In this document: in pieces, positions 22,560 to 32,900 of the stretch
Numbering within the stretch: position 1 is the first letter of the stretch
Layout: every line of letters starts with the position of its first letter
Assembly: GCA_031763025.1 (NCBI GenBank)
Contig: JASSKH010000006.1
Span: 16,333,479-16,397,478, forward strand
DNA from: Macrocystis pyrifera
Taxonomy: Eukaryota; Sar; Phaeophyceae; Laminariales; Laminariaceae
Direction: 5' to 3'
Length of the DNA: 64,000 bases
The notes under the pieces: model-generated
What the model saw: only the letters and a program-made list of their open reading frames with translations
Told to the model about the DNA's origin: nothing
Database searches by the model: none
Made by a program: the position numbers and the translations under genes

Positions 22560-24189
22560 GTTGACGACGATACTGACGTCAGAAGCTGCTGGTGATGTCC
22601 AGTAGCTGTTGGAAACGCGGCTTAGCAAAATGCTTGGTCCCGATATCGGCGGGGTTGTCCTTGTGGAGATGTAGTGAGTCGAAATCTTCCCCTCGGATAC
22701 CAGCTCGCGAATGTAGAAGTAACGGAGTGCAATGTGCTTGGTTCGAGAACTATATGAACGGTTTCCAAGCGCATGCAGAGTTTGCAGTGTTGTCGCAGTG
22801 AATCGGCACTTGAACGAACTGCTCCCCAAACCCTAGCTCCGTCAGCATGTTCATGCAGAACACGGCTTCCTTCATCGCGAGTGCCGATGCAACCAGCTCA
22901 GCTTCCATTGTGGACATGGCTGTAAGGCTCTGAAGACCAGATTTGAAACTGATTGGAGCCCTGGCCAACATCATGATGTAACACGACGTCGACTTGCCGT
23001 TGTCCGGGTTATTAGCCCAGTTTGAGTCCGAGAAGGCCGTGAGCTTAAAGCCTCCCTTCTTGTACACAATTTTGAAGTCAGTGGACCCTGTCAGGTACCG
23101 CAAAATGTGCTTGGCCGCCACCATGTGCACTTTCGACGGATTTGACATAGCACGAGAAATCTGACCCGAGCTGTACATTATGTCGTACCTGAGTACAGAA
23201 GCCAGGTACATGACCGTGCCTGCGATCGCTTGGTACCTCTGCTTCTCGTCGGCGTTCAGTAGGGTCTCCCTCCGGCTGCTTTGTGGAGAGTTCAGGTCCG
23301 TATCCGGGAGTCAGTGTTGGCTTGCAGTTGGCGAAACCGAATCGCTCCAGCGCGGACTTGGTGTAGTCCTCCTGGTCGATTGTAAGCGTCCTTTCGGCAC
23401 GGTTGCGGGTGACCTGCAGCCCAAGTACACGCGACACATCTCCCATGTCAGTCATCTTGAACCTGTCCATGAGCTGCGCCTTGATCTTCTCGATTACTTC
23501 GATGTTGCCACCAATCACGAGTAGATCGTCCACGTACAAGGTGAGGATGACGGTGACACCCCCATGCTAGTATATGTAGACACAAGTGTCGGACTTCAGC
23601 GGGATGAAACCGATGACCTTGAGGACGGGATCAATGGTATGGAACCAGTTCCCGGGGCTCTGAGCTAGCCCATAGAGGCTTTTCTCCAGCCTCATGACCA
23701 GAGGGCCTCCATCCTTGTCCTTGGTCTGGTAGCCAGGGGGCTGAGCTACAAATACTTCCTCTTGAATGTCGGCATACAGAAAAGCAGTTTTCATGTCCAG
23801 CTGAAATACCTCCAGATCCAGCTCCGCTGCAATTGCTAGCACCATTCGGATGCTTTGCAGACGGCAAACCGGAGCAAACGTACTGCCGCAGTCCAGGCCC
23901 GGAACCTGGTTCCAGCCTTGAGCCACAACCCGCGCTTTGTATGAGTTATCAGCTTTACGCTTCAGAACCCACCTGGAGTTGATGACTTTCTGTCCCGGAG
24001 GAACAGATGATCGCGGTACCAGCTTCTACACTCCTAGTTCGTTCAGGCTGGCCATTTCTTTGTCCGCGGCAGCTCCCCAAAACTTAGCGTCTGGAAGCTT
24101 CATGGCTTCAGCATATGACTTGGGGACTCCCGGCTGCATGGTCTGTACAGCATACGCGTACTCCACGAATCTAGACATGCCGTTCTTGT
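22560..24189 (-). pseudogene. pol: copia reverse transcriptase-RNase H remnant; protease and integrase absent
   Basis: Reading on the - strand: RT N-terminal part (MASLNELGV, then a stop where Trp is expected), ARVVAQGWNQVPGLDCGSTF, QLDMKTAFLYADIQEEVFVA, and the YVDDL catalytic motif at about 23540 just after a TAG stop. Next come a frameshift near 23250 and RNase H motifs (FSDSNWANNPDNGKSTSCYI; STMEAELVASALAMKEA). Another shift near 22760 is followed by the C-terminal TKHIALRYFYIRELVSEGKI. There is no DDE integrase or aspartic protease between Gag and RT. The element could move only with proteins from another copy, if at all. Confidence 0.9.
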
Positions 24190-25033
24190 GATAGCTGCAC
24201 CACTTTGGAGAGGGTCGCCGGCCTTCTTGCCCTTGTCCTTCCACCTCGACTTTCCCGACTTCGACCGGCTCTTCTTGGCTAGCTTAGGGCAATCTCGCTG
24301 GAAGTGTCCGTACTCGTTGCAGTTGTGGCACCGGTCTTTGCTGGTCGCGGCCATTGCCGCACCACGGCCGGAGACTGCGGGCCCCGACGACTTCCTCGAT
24401 TGTGCGTCGATAAAGTAATTCACAGCGGTTCGCTTTATTTCCTTAACATTTGGAAACTGTTGCCGGTAATGCATGTCCCGCATGAAGCTGTAGTCCGACG
24501 AGTGAACGAGAGCGTTTAACACTAAGTCCTCGAACGTCTCCTCCGGCGTGGTCTCACCCATATCTTCAAGCCGAAGTTTTAAGTCGTCCATGGTTGCCAG
24601 GAAGTCGATGACGTTCTGACCGTGTCGGAGCTTGGCAGAGTGGAGTTGCTCCCTGAGGGCTCGCCGGGATGATTTTGTGTTTTCCGGCGAAGCGTTCCTT
24701 CAGGGCCGCCCAAGCCGCAGCTCCATTTCCCATTTCACCCCCAGTCTTCCCTTGAAAAGGCTTCGTGGTAATGTTAGTGGATTCAACTGTAGAGAAGTAA
24801 ATGAGGGAGAACAACTGGTTGTTCCGACTTTTCCAGTTTGAAGCTGCTGTAGCAGCGTCCATCCCAGTGCCACTTGGGCACGATTCTCCGTCAAGAATCT
24901 TCAGCAGGTCCTGCGAATGAAGACCCACCGCCATTCGAAACTTTTCCGCCCATTCGCGGTAGTTCCGTTGATCTTTGCATTGACCAACGGTTTCGAGCGT
25001 CTTTTTCAACGCAGTGTAAGGTGATTCTGTCAT
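24190..25033 (-). pseudogene. gag: copia gag with CCHC zinc knuckle, frameshifted
   Basis: Starts MTESPYTALKKTLETVGQCK. After ALKERFAGK the reading frame is lost near 24685 and continues in another frame (SSRRALREQLHSAKLRHGQN, then DDLKLRLEDMGE). A CCHC knuckle CHNCNEYGHFQRDC (CX2CX4HX4C) follows at about 24300-24340, then a basic tail. A second shift near 24210 precedes the WCSYHK motif that normally leads into protease. In an intact element Gag would form virus-like particles in the cytoplasm; this one cannot be made as one chain. Confidence 0.85.
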
Positions 25034-25932
25034 CGCCTCCCGATCCTTTTCCAGGGAACGGGGCTACGCTCAAGGCGCGTAGGCTTTCCTCACACGCGTA
25101 ACGCCCCGAGTACCTGAGTATCTCGACGCGCAAGGGACGGTGCAAGATCTTGTTGCTACACGGATGTAGGCTTTTCAGGATTGCAGCCCTGGAGCTCACA
25201 ACCCTTGTCCGCCGGACACTCACCAGTATCCGCCCAGACTCCTATGCTCCGGGAGACACAGGAATAACCTACCACAGATGACTAGGCTGCGGTGTATGGC
25301 GTCGGAGGTGTCAACTCCGGCCACGTCCTGCAGTCACACGGGTCAGATGCACTGCTCAGACAGGTCGAATCCGCAACCTTACGCACGCACCAGAAACCGG
25401 TACGAGAAGGTAGTCTTGGATGTAAACCCTACCTCGCGTGACGACGCACGCGCAGGAAACGTGGAGCACGTTATATTTATTTGATGAGGCTGCCACAACG
25501 GATGCACCCAGCCAAGTCAGATCCTCACCCTTACACACGCTACTGAGTCGGCACCCAGCAGCTAGAAGGTATCTTGGACAGACTACACCTCGCGATACGA
25601 CACGCGCAGGTGATTTCGAGAAGTCAATTACACAGACCCAGAATACCTGAACGGTACTCTGCACATGCGAACCAACAACCCTGCACAACTCTATTCGCCG
25701 ACCTGAATCAACGCCTAGAAGTTGTACCCCCGAATGCTTTACACACAGCAGTAGCGTGCCGAATGTGCAGCCGATAATCCAGGTGATCAGTCCGGATCCA
25801 ACAGCAGACGGGTTGACTCAATGTAGACCTCCAGCAGAAAGCTCCCTCCAGCAGAAGAAACCTCCGCAGAGACGAGGTGTGTGTTCACTACACGCACAAC
25901 GCGAGGCTCATTAACCTACATATAAAGACGAC

Positions 25933-26273
25933 ATAACACGTAAACACTGGCGCTTAGATGGTCAACACACACAGATGTACTCCACAGAGAATGCAAGAGT
26001 CCAGACGACGGCAGCTTCCAGAGATGGATAGGCAGCTAGGATACCATCACGATCCGGATAAAGGTCACATCAGAGAGTGAGATACTCGGTCCTACGAGCA
26101 GGGACGATACGGCTGCGATACTCAGTCCTACGAGCAGGGACGATACGGCTGCTATTCCTCCGCATAATATACGTTACAAGCCGAAACGGTACATAGACTA
26201 TGATCTACGACACAAGAGCGGTGCTACTTGAACATTGACACAAACATCGTCATGTGCTAACATTTCCATAACA
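25933..26273 (-). repeat. copia 5' LTR
   Basis: Same length as the 3' LTR and almost identical. It is followed (on the - strand) by about 900 bp of untranslated leader before gag. I could not recognise a standard tRNA primer-binding site at its edge. Confidence 0.9.
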
Positions 26274-26764
26274 CACGATATATCTGTAATATGTGCATAG
26301 CCTACTTTTCCCGTTGAAAATATTGTTTACCATACATAATATGCACCGGGACTGGTGACTGGTGAACAATCTTAAATGGAAACGTTGATCTCGCGGCGAA
26401 ACCAGTCTCAGGAAGATCATATCAGCCACAAAGTGATACTACAGCAGAACATTCATCCTACCGTAATATATTCCACGTTCCAATGCTGAAGCCCCCTCTA
26501 TTTTCCTCCATCCCATTTACTATTTCCACTCTACATTTTTCTCTCCTCTTACTAATATTAATAGTCCTAACTCAGATCCAGGGCCACAAAGCAGGCTCTT
26601 TTCCCCCTTCCCCACTACTTGTTCTTGCCTTGCACTTTTATCGCGAGAAGAGTCCGGCCCTCCCTGACCTCGTCGATCGCCATCGAATTGCGCCTACTCA
26701 CGCTACTACTTCTGCTGCTGTGGGCGCTCTCAGCAGTTAGGTTGATTCCGTTTTTTATTTTGAT

Positions 26765-26870
26765 TCTGCAAACAATCTCAAAAGCTTGACCCACGTGGGA
26801 TTCGAACTCCAGCACCAAATCTTGGTAGCGTTTGAAGGTAACACTATTAAGCACTCACCGGGGCGACCGA
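26765..26870 (-). repeat. tRNA-derived repeat (B-box GTTCGAATCCC)
   Basis: On the - strand it reads like a tRNA: ...GGTGAGTGCTTAATAGTG (weak A-box) ... GGAGTTCGAATCCCACGTGGGTCA, with a perfect B-box and T-loop. Acceptor and anticodon stems do not pair convincingly by eye, so I call it a SINE or tRNA relic rather than a functional tRNA gene. Confidence 0.45.
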
Positions 26871-27257
26871 CCACCATTGGATTCTGGATTCCGTTTTGTG
26901 TTTGTATGATACAACACATAGGAGTACGCTTGGAACAAGTGCTACGTACGTAGACATTGCCTGGATGGCAAAAAAAGGGGGTACTATAAATAACCTGCTA
27001 CCCTGGTGATATTTAATAATACGAAGAATAACTTGGGAGAGTGTTCTTTAAAGCCTCACTCACCGGGGCGACCGGCCACCATTGGATTCTGGATTTCGTT
27101 TTGTGTTTGTATGGTACAACACATAGGAGTATGCTTGGAACAAGGGCTACGTACGTAGACATTGCCGGGATGGCAAAGAAAGGGAGTACTATAAATAACC
27201 TGCTACCCTGGTGATATTTATATGAATAATAGCTTGGGAGAGTGTTCTTTGAAGCCT
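26852..27257. repeat. Tandem duplication, 205-bp period, two units
   Basis: Units start CACTCACCGGGGCGACCG at 26852 and 27057 and end GAGAGTGTTCTTTxAAGCCT. They are about 90% alike. The first unit overlaps the 5' end of the tRNA-like repeat. Confidence 0.8.
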
Positions 27258-28225
27258 CCTCTGCAGAAGCCCTCATACAGGTGTTTCGACAAGATCATTC
27301 CTCTCGGAATATCCCTAGGGTTTGGATAAAACGAAGCACGATCGAGCGATCTCGGCTAAAACGTTGTCATTGCATTACAAGCGTTTCGATATGACGTTTC
27401 CTTCTGGAATATTCCTCTCAATACGTAGGGTTCCGTTGAAACGAAGGACGATGAAAAATTGGCATCCTGCCGCTTGGCACCTTGATCCCACGAAAACCTG
27501 ATTCCACCGGGACCTGATCCCAGCCCTCGCGACTGGTTCCAGAAATATATTTCATTAGCCGCCGGCAGAGTCAAAGAGATCCTGGTCCCACGGTGAAGTC
27601 AGTCACTATACCCTCGCCCCCCCACCCGTTGATTGTTGGCTCCTTCTTACGATTACCAGAAACTGCCTCATCGAAAAATCTGATTGGCTGTGGTTTGTAA
27701 TCTGACTTCATAAAAACGATGTTCATACTACGCATAGTGGAGGCAACAATAAAATGAAAGCCAACGTACCGAACCACGGAAGAAGTAGCACGACAGAAAC
27801 AAAGTGCTGAATTCATGGGTCGATGATCCACGGTTGATCCAAGGAGGACGGTTTCACAAATATTCGTTACTATTTATCCTGCTGCTGTAAATAGTTGTTT
27901 TGTTTGACAGAACTACATAAATCAAATGAGTAGTATTAATATTAATAGTAGTGAAGACAACAGGGATATATATAGGATTTCCTCGCAGTCCGAGGTTTTA
28001 CCCTTTGTCGAGACTTCAGAGAGGAAAATTGACGATAAAAAGTAGCGACTACATACAGCTACGTACGGCCACACTGCGTGTTTGGGAGACGATCCAGATT
28101 AATGCTGTATATCCTGCAGCTTCATCAGGTTGTGTCCTCCTCATATTCGGGATGCATATATATCCTGCATCGACGCCATATAACACCCGTGCGTAGAACT
28201 GAGCGATCAAACTATCACACACACC

Positions 28226-28590
28226 TTGCAGAGATTGGTTCTAAGGCTTAGATTGGGTAGGCGACTGGTCAACCTTTTACCTTTAGCTCAACGGACTATT
28301 TATAACATACGGGGTCTATCGGCAGGACATGGGTCGTTGGTAGTGAGTTCGAACCTCACGTCCACCATGAAAACGTTAAGTGAATTTCCTCATTTCAAGA
28401 ACCTGATAAAACATTCTTCCCGTGGGTCCCCAGAGATTGTTAAAAAACTGCGGACTGGGCACGTACGGCCCCATACGAAGACCAAGGACCCCGCTGTTCC
28501 GAAGCGAAGGGGGGTGAGAGTGTTGTATGACTTAGATTGGGTGTAGGCGGTTGGTTAACGTTTTACCAACAGCCCAACGGACTAAGATCC
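28226..28590 (+). repeat. tRNA-derived SINE-like repeat, + strand
   Basis: Head: CTTAGATTGGGTAGGCGACT, then an A-box-like TAGCTCAACGG near 28286 and a B-box GTTCGAACCTC near 28348, ending ACGTCCACCATGAAA. Body of about 170 nt, then a second GACTTAGATTGGGTGTAGGC and AGCCCAACGGACTA near 28530-28585. The same order is found inverted at 54490-54830. Functional tRNA folding not apparent. Confidence 0.55.
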
Positions 28591-28769
28591 GACGAAATCA
28601 AACGCCGATCTCACAGCTACCTGTTTTTTTGTTAATTGTACGTACGTAACCCACAACAACATCAACCATTTTGGAGCCAAGGAAAAAAAGAGTGATCACA
28701 GTCGATCGTACATATTTGTACCAGGGATTGCGTGTTCTTGTCGCCCCTTTACCTGTCCAGGCGCAGCGC

Positions 28770-29600
28770 ACCCAGTGTGTGTGTGTGTGTGTGTGTGTTC
28801 TTCACATTAAACCGTTCTTCTACTCGTCGACATCCAGCAAGCCCAGTGTCCGTGCTGATTCTTCACCCTAGAAAGATACGAGCTCTGTGGTCACAGACTA
28901 CGACACAGAGATAACACACACCGTGATGCATCAATAGCCTACGTAATACCATGCCTTCGCACTAGGTGCGGCCGACACAACATACATACGTACGCCAGCA
29001 ACCAAAATACACCATAAAGAAAGAGAAGCAACGAAAAAACCAAACCGAAAAAGAACAAGAAAAAGAAAAAGAAAAGGGGAAGAATCCCAAATAAATAAAT
29101 AAAATGGGAAGCCAAAGCTCAGACACATACATACTTACCCCGAGCATGAGCCAAAAGGGACGTGCAAGGGGAAAGATACGAGAAGGAAAAAGGGGACTAT
29201 GCATCCCCGTGAACACTTAACTAAGTAAAAAGAGCAATAGTGAGTGGGCCAAAATACGCTCGTCACCCACCCACTATGTAGTACTTCTTTCATAAGGATA
29301 AGAAGGGAAAAAAATCAAAATCCATACCGAACGGCCGCAGCAGTTGGCGGTACGAGTAGCAAAGAAAAGTCCAACCTATCAGTCGGCCTGGTACCTTGCT
29401 ACCCTATCTGCGGTCTCTCTGCTACTCTCTTCTACCGCGGTTTCCCTTCTACTACTCCTGTTCCCCCCCCTGCCCCCATACACTTGTACGGTGTTCCCTC
29501 TACCCCTCCTGCTGTTACCCCTCCCCCCATTCCCTCTAACACTACCTGCAGCGGATGCACGGCGCTGTCTACTCAGCTTTGCCTCAGCCTCGTGCCACCT
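28770..29600 (+). repeat. Composite dispersed repeat, copy 1
   Basis: Blocks in order: (GT)12 at 28775-28798; a core of about 100 bp (GTCGACATCCAGCAAGCCCAG ... AGATACGAGCTCTGTGGTCAC) at 28809-28913; an A-rich AAAGAAAAAGAAAAGG tract at 29030-29110; and a pyrimidine-rich block with GGTACCTTGCTACCCTATCTGC at about 29388-29560. The same blocks recur in the same order at 45136-46150 and partly at 42741-43080. Non-coding. Confidence 0.7.
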
Positions 29601-29628
29601 GCCCATGAACTGTTCAGCTGCTTCGAGG

Positions 29629-29661
29629 AGTACTGTCCGTACTGATTGTAAATACTAGCAC
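29629..29661 (+). repeat. Dispersed repeat copy 1, left part (ends in AGCAC target duplication)
   Basis: AGTACTGTCCGTACTGATTG...ACTAGCAC is identical to 39031-39063 of copy 2. The repeat resumes at 35421 after the Ty3 element. AGCAC at 29657-29661 is the left target-site duplication. Confidence 0.9.
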
Positions 29662-29892
29662 TATGGCCTCTGCCAGATGATATCAGCAAGAGGGCTTCCA
29701 GCGAGGGACTCCACCAGTCTCGCTGGCCTCGCACTCAGTAAGTCTTGTTCTTAGAGCTTGTATTATCACGGAGTGATCCTCATCGGACCACGAGCCAGGT
29801 GGCTAGGGGACATCACACAGGATCCCCGGCCACTGCTCCACTCACACATGCGATTACACTGAAACCTCCACGGCTTGGTATCTTTTGGCTAC
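29662..29892 (-). repeat. Ty3 3' LTR
   Basis: 231 bp (233 if TG...CA ends are used), identical by eye to 35190-35420. Preceded on the - strand by the purine-rich GCTTTGGGGGTGCT. Confidence 0.93.
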
Positions 29893-29971
29893 AGCACCCC
29901 CAAAGCGAGTTCACTCGACACGAACGAGCTTGACAAAACCAAAAAACCAAGACGAAATCGCATGCGGCAAA

Positions 29972-32900
29972 TCACAAATCAATGCTGAACTCTGAAGCAA
30001 TTTTAATCTTGAGCGCACGGGTCATCCGTAATTTGCGCAATTCCTTCACGACGAATTCAGGCGCAGCAGAATAAATCGACCGCAAAGACTCCCACGTGCG
30101 CTCCTCTGCTTCGAAACCATCCCAATCGACCAAGACAATCACCTCGTTGGCATCATCTTCGGCCACATGCACCAAAGCATTCATGCGGCATTCACCCTGC
30201 GCAAAGGAATGTTGGAAAACATCCTTCAGATCAGCGGTGACGTTCAACGTCGCATCCGCATAAAATCGTAAACGAGCCACGTGAGCTTGATGCACCTTCC
30301 CAGAAACGATGTTCTGAACTGAGTACACATGATCATGATCAGCTGCTACCACACGCCACGGACCAGTCCATGTGGACAACAATTTCGGTGTGGCACCCTG
30401 CCGACGAACACGAGCATACAACACGAAATCACCAACCGCAAATTTTGGCAACACCACCTGGCCCTGAGCCTGTTTACGTTTGTTGTCGCGAGACACGGCA
30501 ACAGCTGCGCGAATATCGGCGCAAAATCTCTCCTGCTCTGCAACGACTTCACGGACGTTCGCACGCAACAAGTCAGCATTCATCACGTCAACATTCCACC
30601 TGCCATCAGACTCAGAAACGAGCGCCGAGAAATCGGTACGCGGAGCACGCCCAAACATCACGCTGTACGGAGTGCTTCGGTAACGTTCACGAAACGAAGT
30701 GTTCAAGGCCCACTGAGCGGCCGGCAAAACATCAACCCACTCCGAAACCTGACGACGCTGTTCTGACAGAATGGAACGCAGAGCACGTACCACCTCTTTT
30801 ACCATGCGTTCACACGTACCGTTCGACCACGGCGTGTAAGCGACAGCAAAACGATGTTCGATGTGCAACGCGTCGCTCAACAAAGCAAGCACCCTGTTCT
30901 TGAAATGCGTGGCGGTATCACTCACCCACACACGCGGCACCCCCAAAGTCTTACACCAGGCTAGCAAATGCTTCGCTGTGACCTCGGCTGTACAAGCCTC
31001 GGCCGGTTCCAACGCCACGTAGTTGGACAAATCATCCATGATGACCAAAACATATCGGAAACCATCCTCATCAGGCAGGCCATCGCTACCTTCGGGCCCG
31101 CTGTGGCCAACATACAAAAAATCAAAGTGCACCACTTCTCCCGGAGCGGTACCATGCACCGTGTCTCCGTAGGGACGAGGAATGAGTGCACCTGCACGCG
31201 TGTCTACACAGTGCAAACACTGGCGAACGAATTCGCGAACCTGAGAATCCATGTGAGGCCAAACACAATATTCCTTCAGGCGAAACAAAGTCGGCGCCAC
31301 ACCACGGTGACCAGCCGAGCGCATGTGCGCGCACACCATCAAACGAGTTTGAAGAGCAAGATCATCCGGCGGAATCCACAAGACGTCACGCACCCCAACA
31401 CGCACACGAAACAAACCATCATCGGCCAAGGTAGCTTGACCGAAGGTTGTCGAAAATTCATGAACACCAACGCCGATACGAGCGACAGACCTTTGTTGCG
31501 AGGCACGAATCACATCCAATGCGGGAAGCGAATCGTCAGCATTACATGGGCTGTGCACGGCAACCGAACGAACAGGCACCGTAGGAACTTTGACCCAACG
31601 AGACAACAGATCCCCCCAACAGTTTCGATCGCCAGGGATGTGTTCGATTGCATAGCGGTATTGTCCTAAAACACCCTTCCAATTCTCTAGGCGTTGTGCC
31701 ATGGTCTTTGTGACCGTCGTGACACACTTCTCCGGATTGAAAATGTACTGCAAGTTTCGATGATCAGTAAAGATATGAACACCACCCCAAAGCAGGTATT
31801 CGAGCCTCCGGAACGTATTAACGATCGCAAAACCTTCTTTGTCGACAGTCGCCCAGCGCAACTGCGAACCTGTGAACGAACCACTCAGAAATCCGAGAGG
31901 CTCGTGAGACATGCTTTCCAACGCCAATCCACTGCGAAATTCGTGTTCAGGCACTTGGGTGAGAAAACTACCCCAATGGAAATCAGAAGCGTCAGGAAAC
32001 ATCAAAACAACGCACCCGGGACGAGGATGATGAAGCGGCACTGCTTGCGCCACCAAACCCCGTGCGGCATTCCACGCCCGCACCCGATCCTCCGTCCACG
32101 CGGTATCCTTGATGACACGATTGCGCGCCACTCGCTTAGTCCGACGTGTAGCCCCAACAAGGAGCTCCTCCAAAAAATCACGTAACGGTGCTACCGTTTC
32201 CGCTAAACGTGGTAACGATGTACGCAACCAGTTGACAGCCTGCAAGAATTGCATTAGTTCTCCAGCGTTTTCGGGACGACGCATTTCACTTAAACCTTGC
32301 ACTCGAGCGGGGTCATGGGACACGACACCATTGGAATACACCTTACCACACCAGACCAGTTCACGAGAGAAGAAGGTACACTTGTGGGCGGCGACAAACA
32401 GTCCAACATTCTCCAGGCGTTCAAGAATGTCATCAAGCAGCTGCAGAAGAGCTTCTTCGGTGTCTGCGAAAAAGAAAACGTCATCGACCCAAACTTTGCA
32501 ATCCAAACCACGCAACACTTCAGTCATGACACCTTGGAAATAAGAAGTCGCATTCAAAACACCTTGGGGAGCACGGGTAGGCGTGAACAAACCGTCGCTT
32601 GTCGCCATGGTGAAGACGTCTTGCGCCTCCGGAGCCAAAGGCATCTGCCAGTACCCTTGAAGTAGGTCCAGCTTGCCGAAGAAACGCGCCCCCAGCAGAT
32701 CTCCCATGTCTTCATGGTTGGGCATGACGCCCGGGGACTTCTCCACCTGTGCGTTCACCGCCGAGTAGTCGCTCACCAAACGGAAAGAGTCCTTCTTGGG
32801 CACCGCCATCGCCGGACTCGCCCACACCGCCTGGATGTTGTGGTAGACAAAGCCAAAAAACACCAAAGCAGCAATGCACTTCGAGAGCCAGTCCCTTTTC

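Larger units (their letters stand above)
21854..26273 (-). mobile_element. Ty1/copia LTR retrotransposon, internally deleted and decayed
   Basis: Two 341-bp LTRs enclose gag and RT/RNase H sequence on the - strand. Beside the 3' LTR is a polypurine tract (TTGAGGGGGAG on the - strand) directly followed by TGTTATGG, as in copia elements. At 4.42 kb it is shorter than usual because protease and integrase are missing: the Gag C-terminus (CSYHKN) runs straight into the region before RT (YAYAVQTMQPGVPKSYAEAM). Frameshifts and stops interrupt what is left. The LTRs differ at about four positions, so insertion was not very recent. No target-site duplication is visible. Confidence 0.9.
26274..28225. 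other. Non-coding stretch with tRNA-like repeat and a tandem duplication
   Basis: No gene seen. 26765-26870 is a tRNA-like piece, 26852-27257 a tandem repeat (both listed separately). 27258-28225 has only short frames; a diverged pair of segments of the type GCGTTTCGAxATGACGTTTCC/GTGTTTCGACAAGATCATTCC lies at about 27275-27460. Confidence 0.5.

Noticed and set aside
26765-26870. Functional tRNA gene
   Set aside because: B-box is good but acceptor and anticodon stems do not pair convincingly, and it is fused to a repeat.
30968-31669. 233-codon + strand open frame inside the Ty3 element
   Set aside because: Antisense to the integrase/RNase H region of the intact pol frame.
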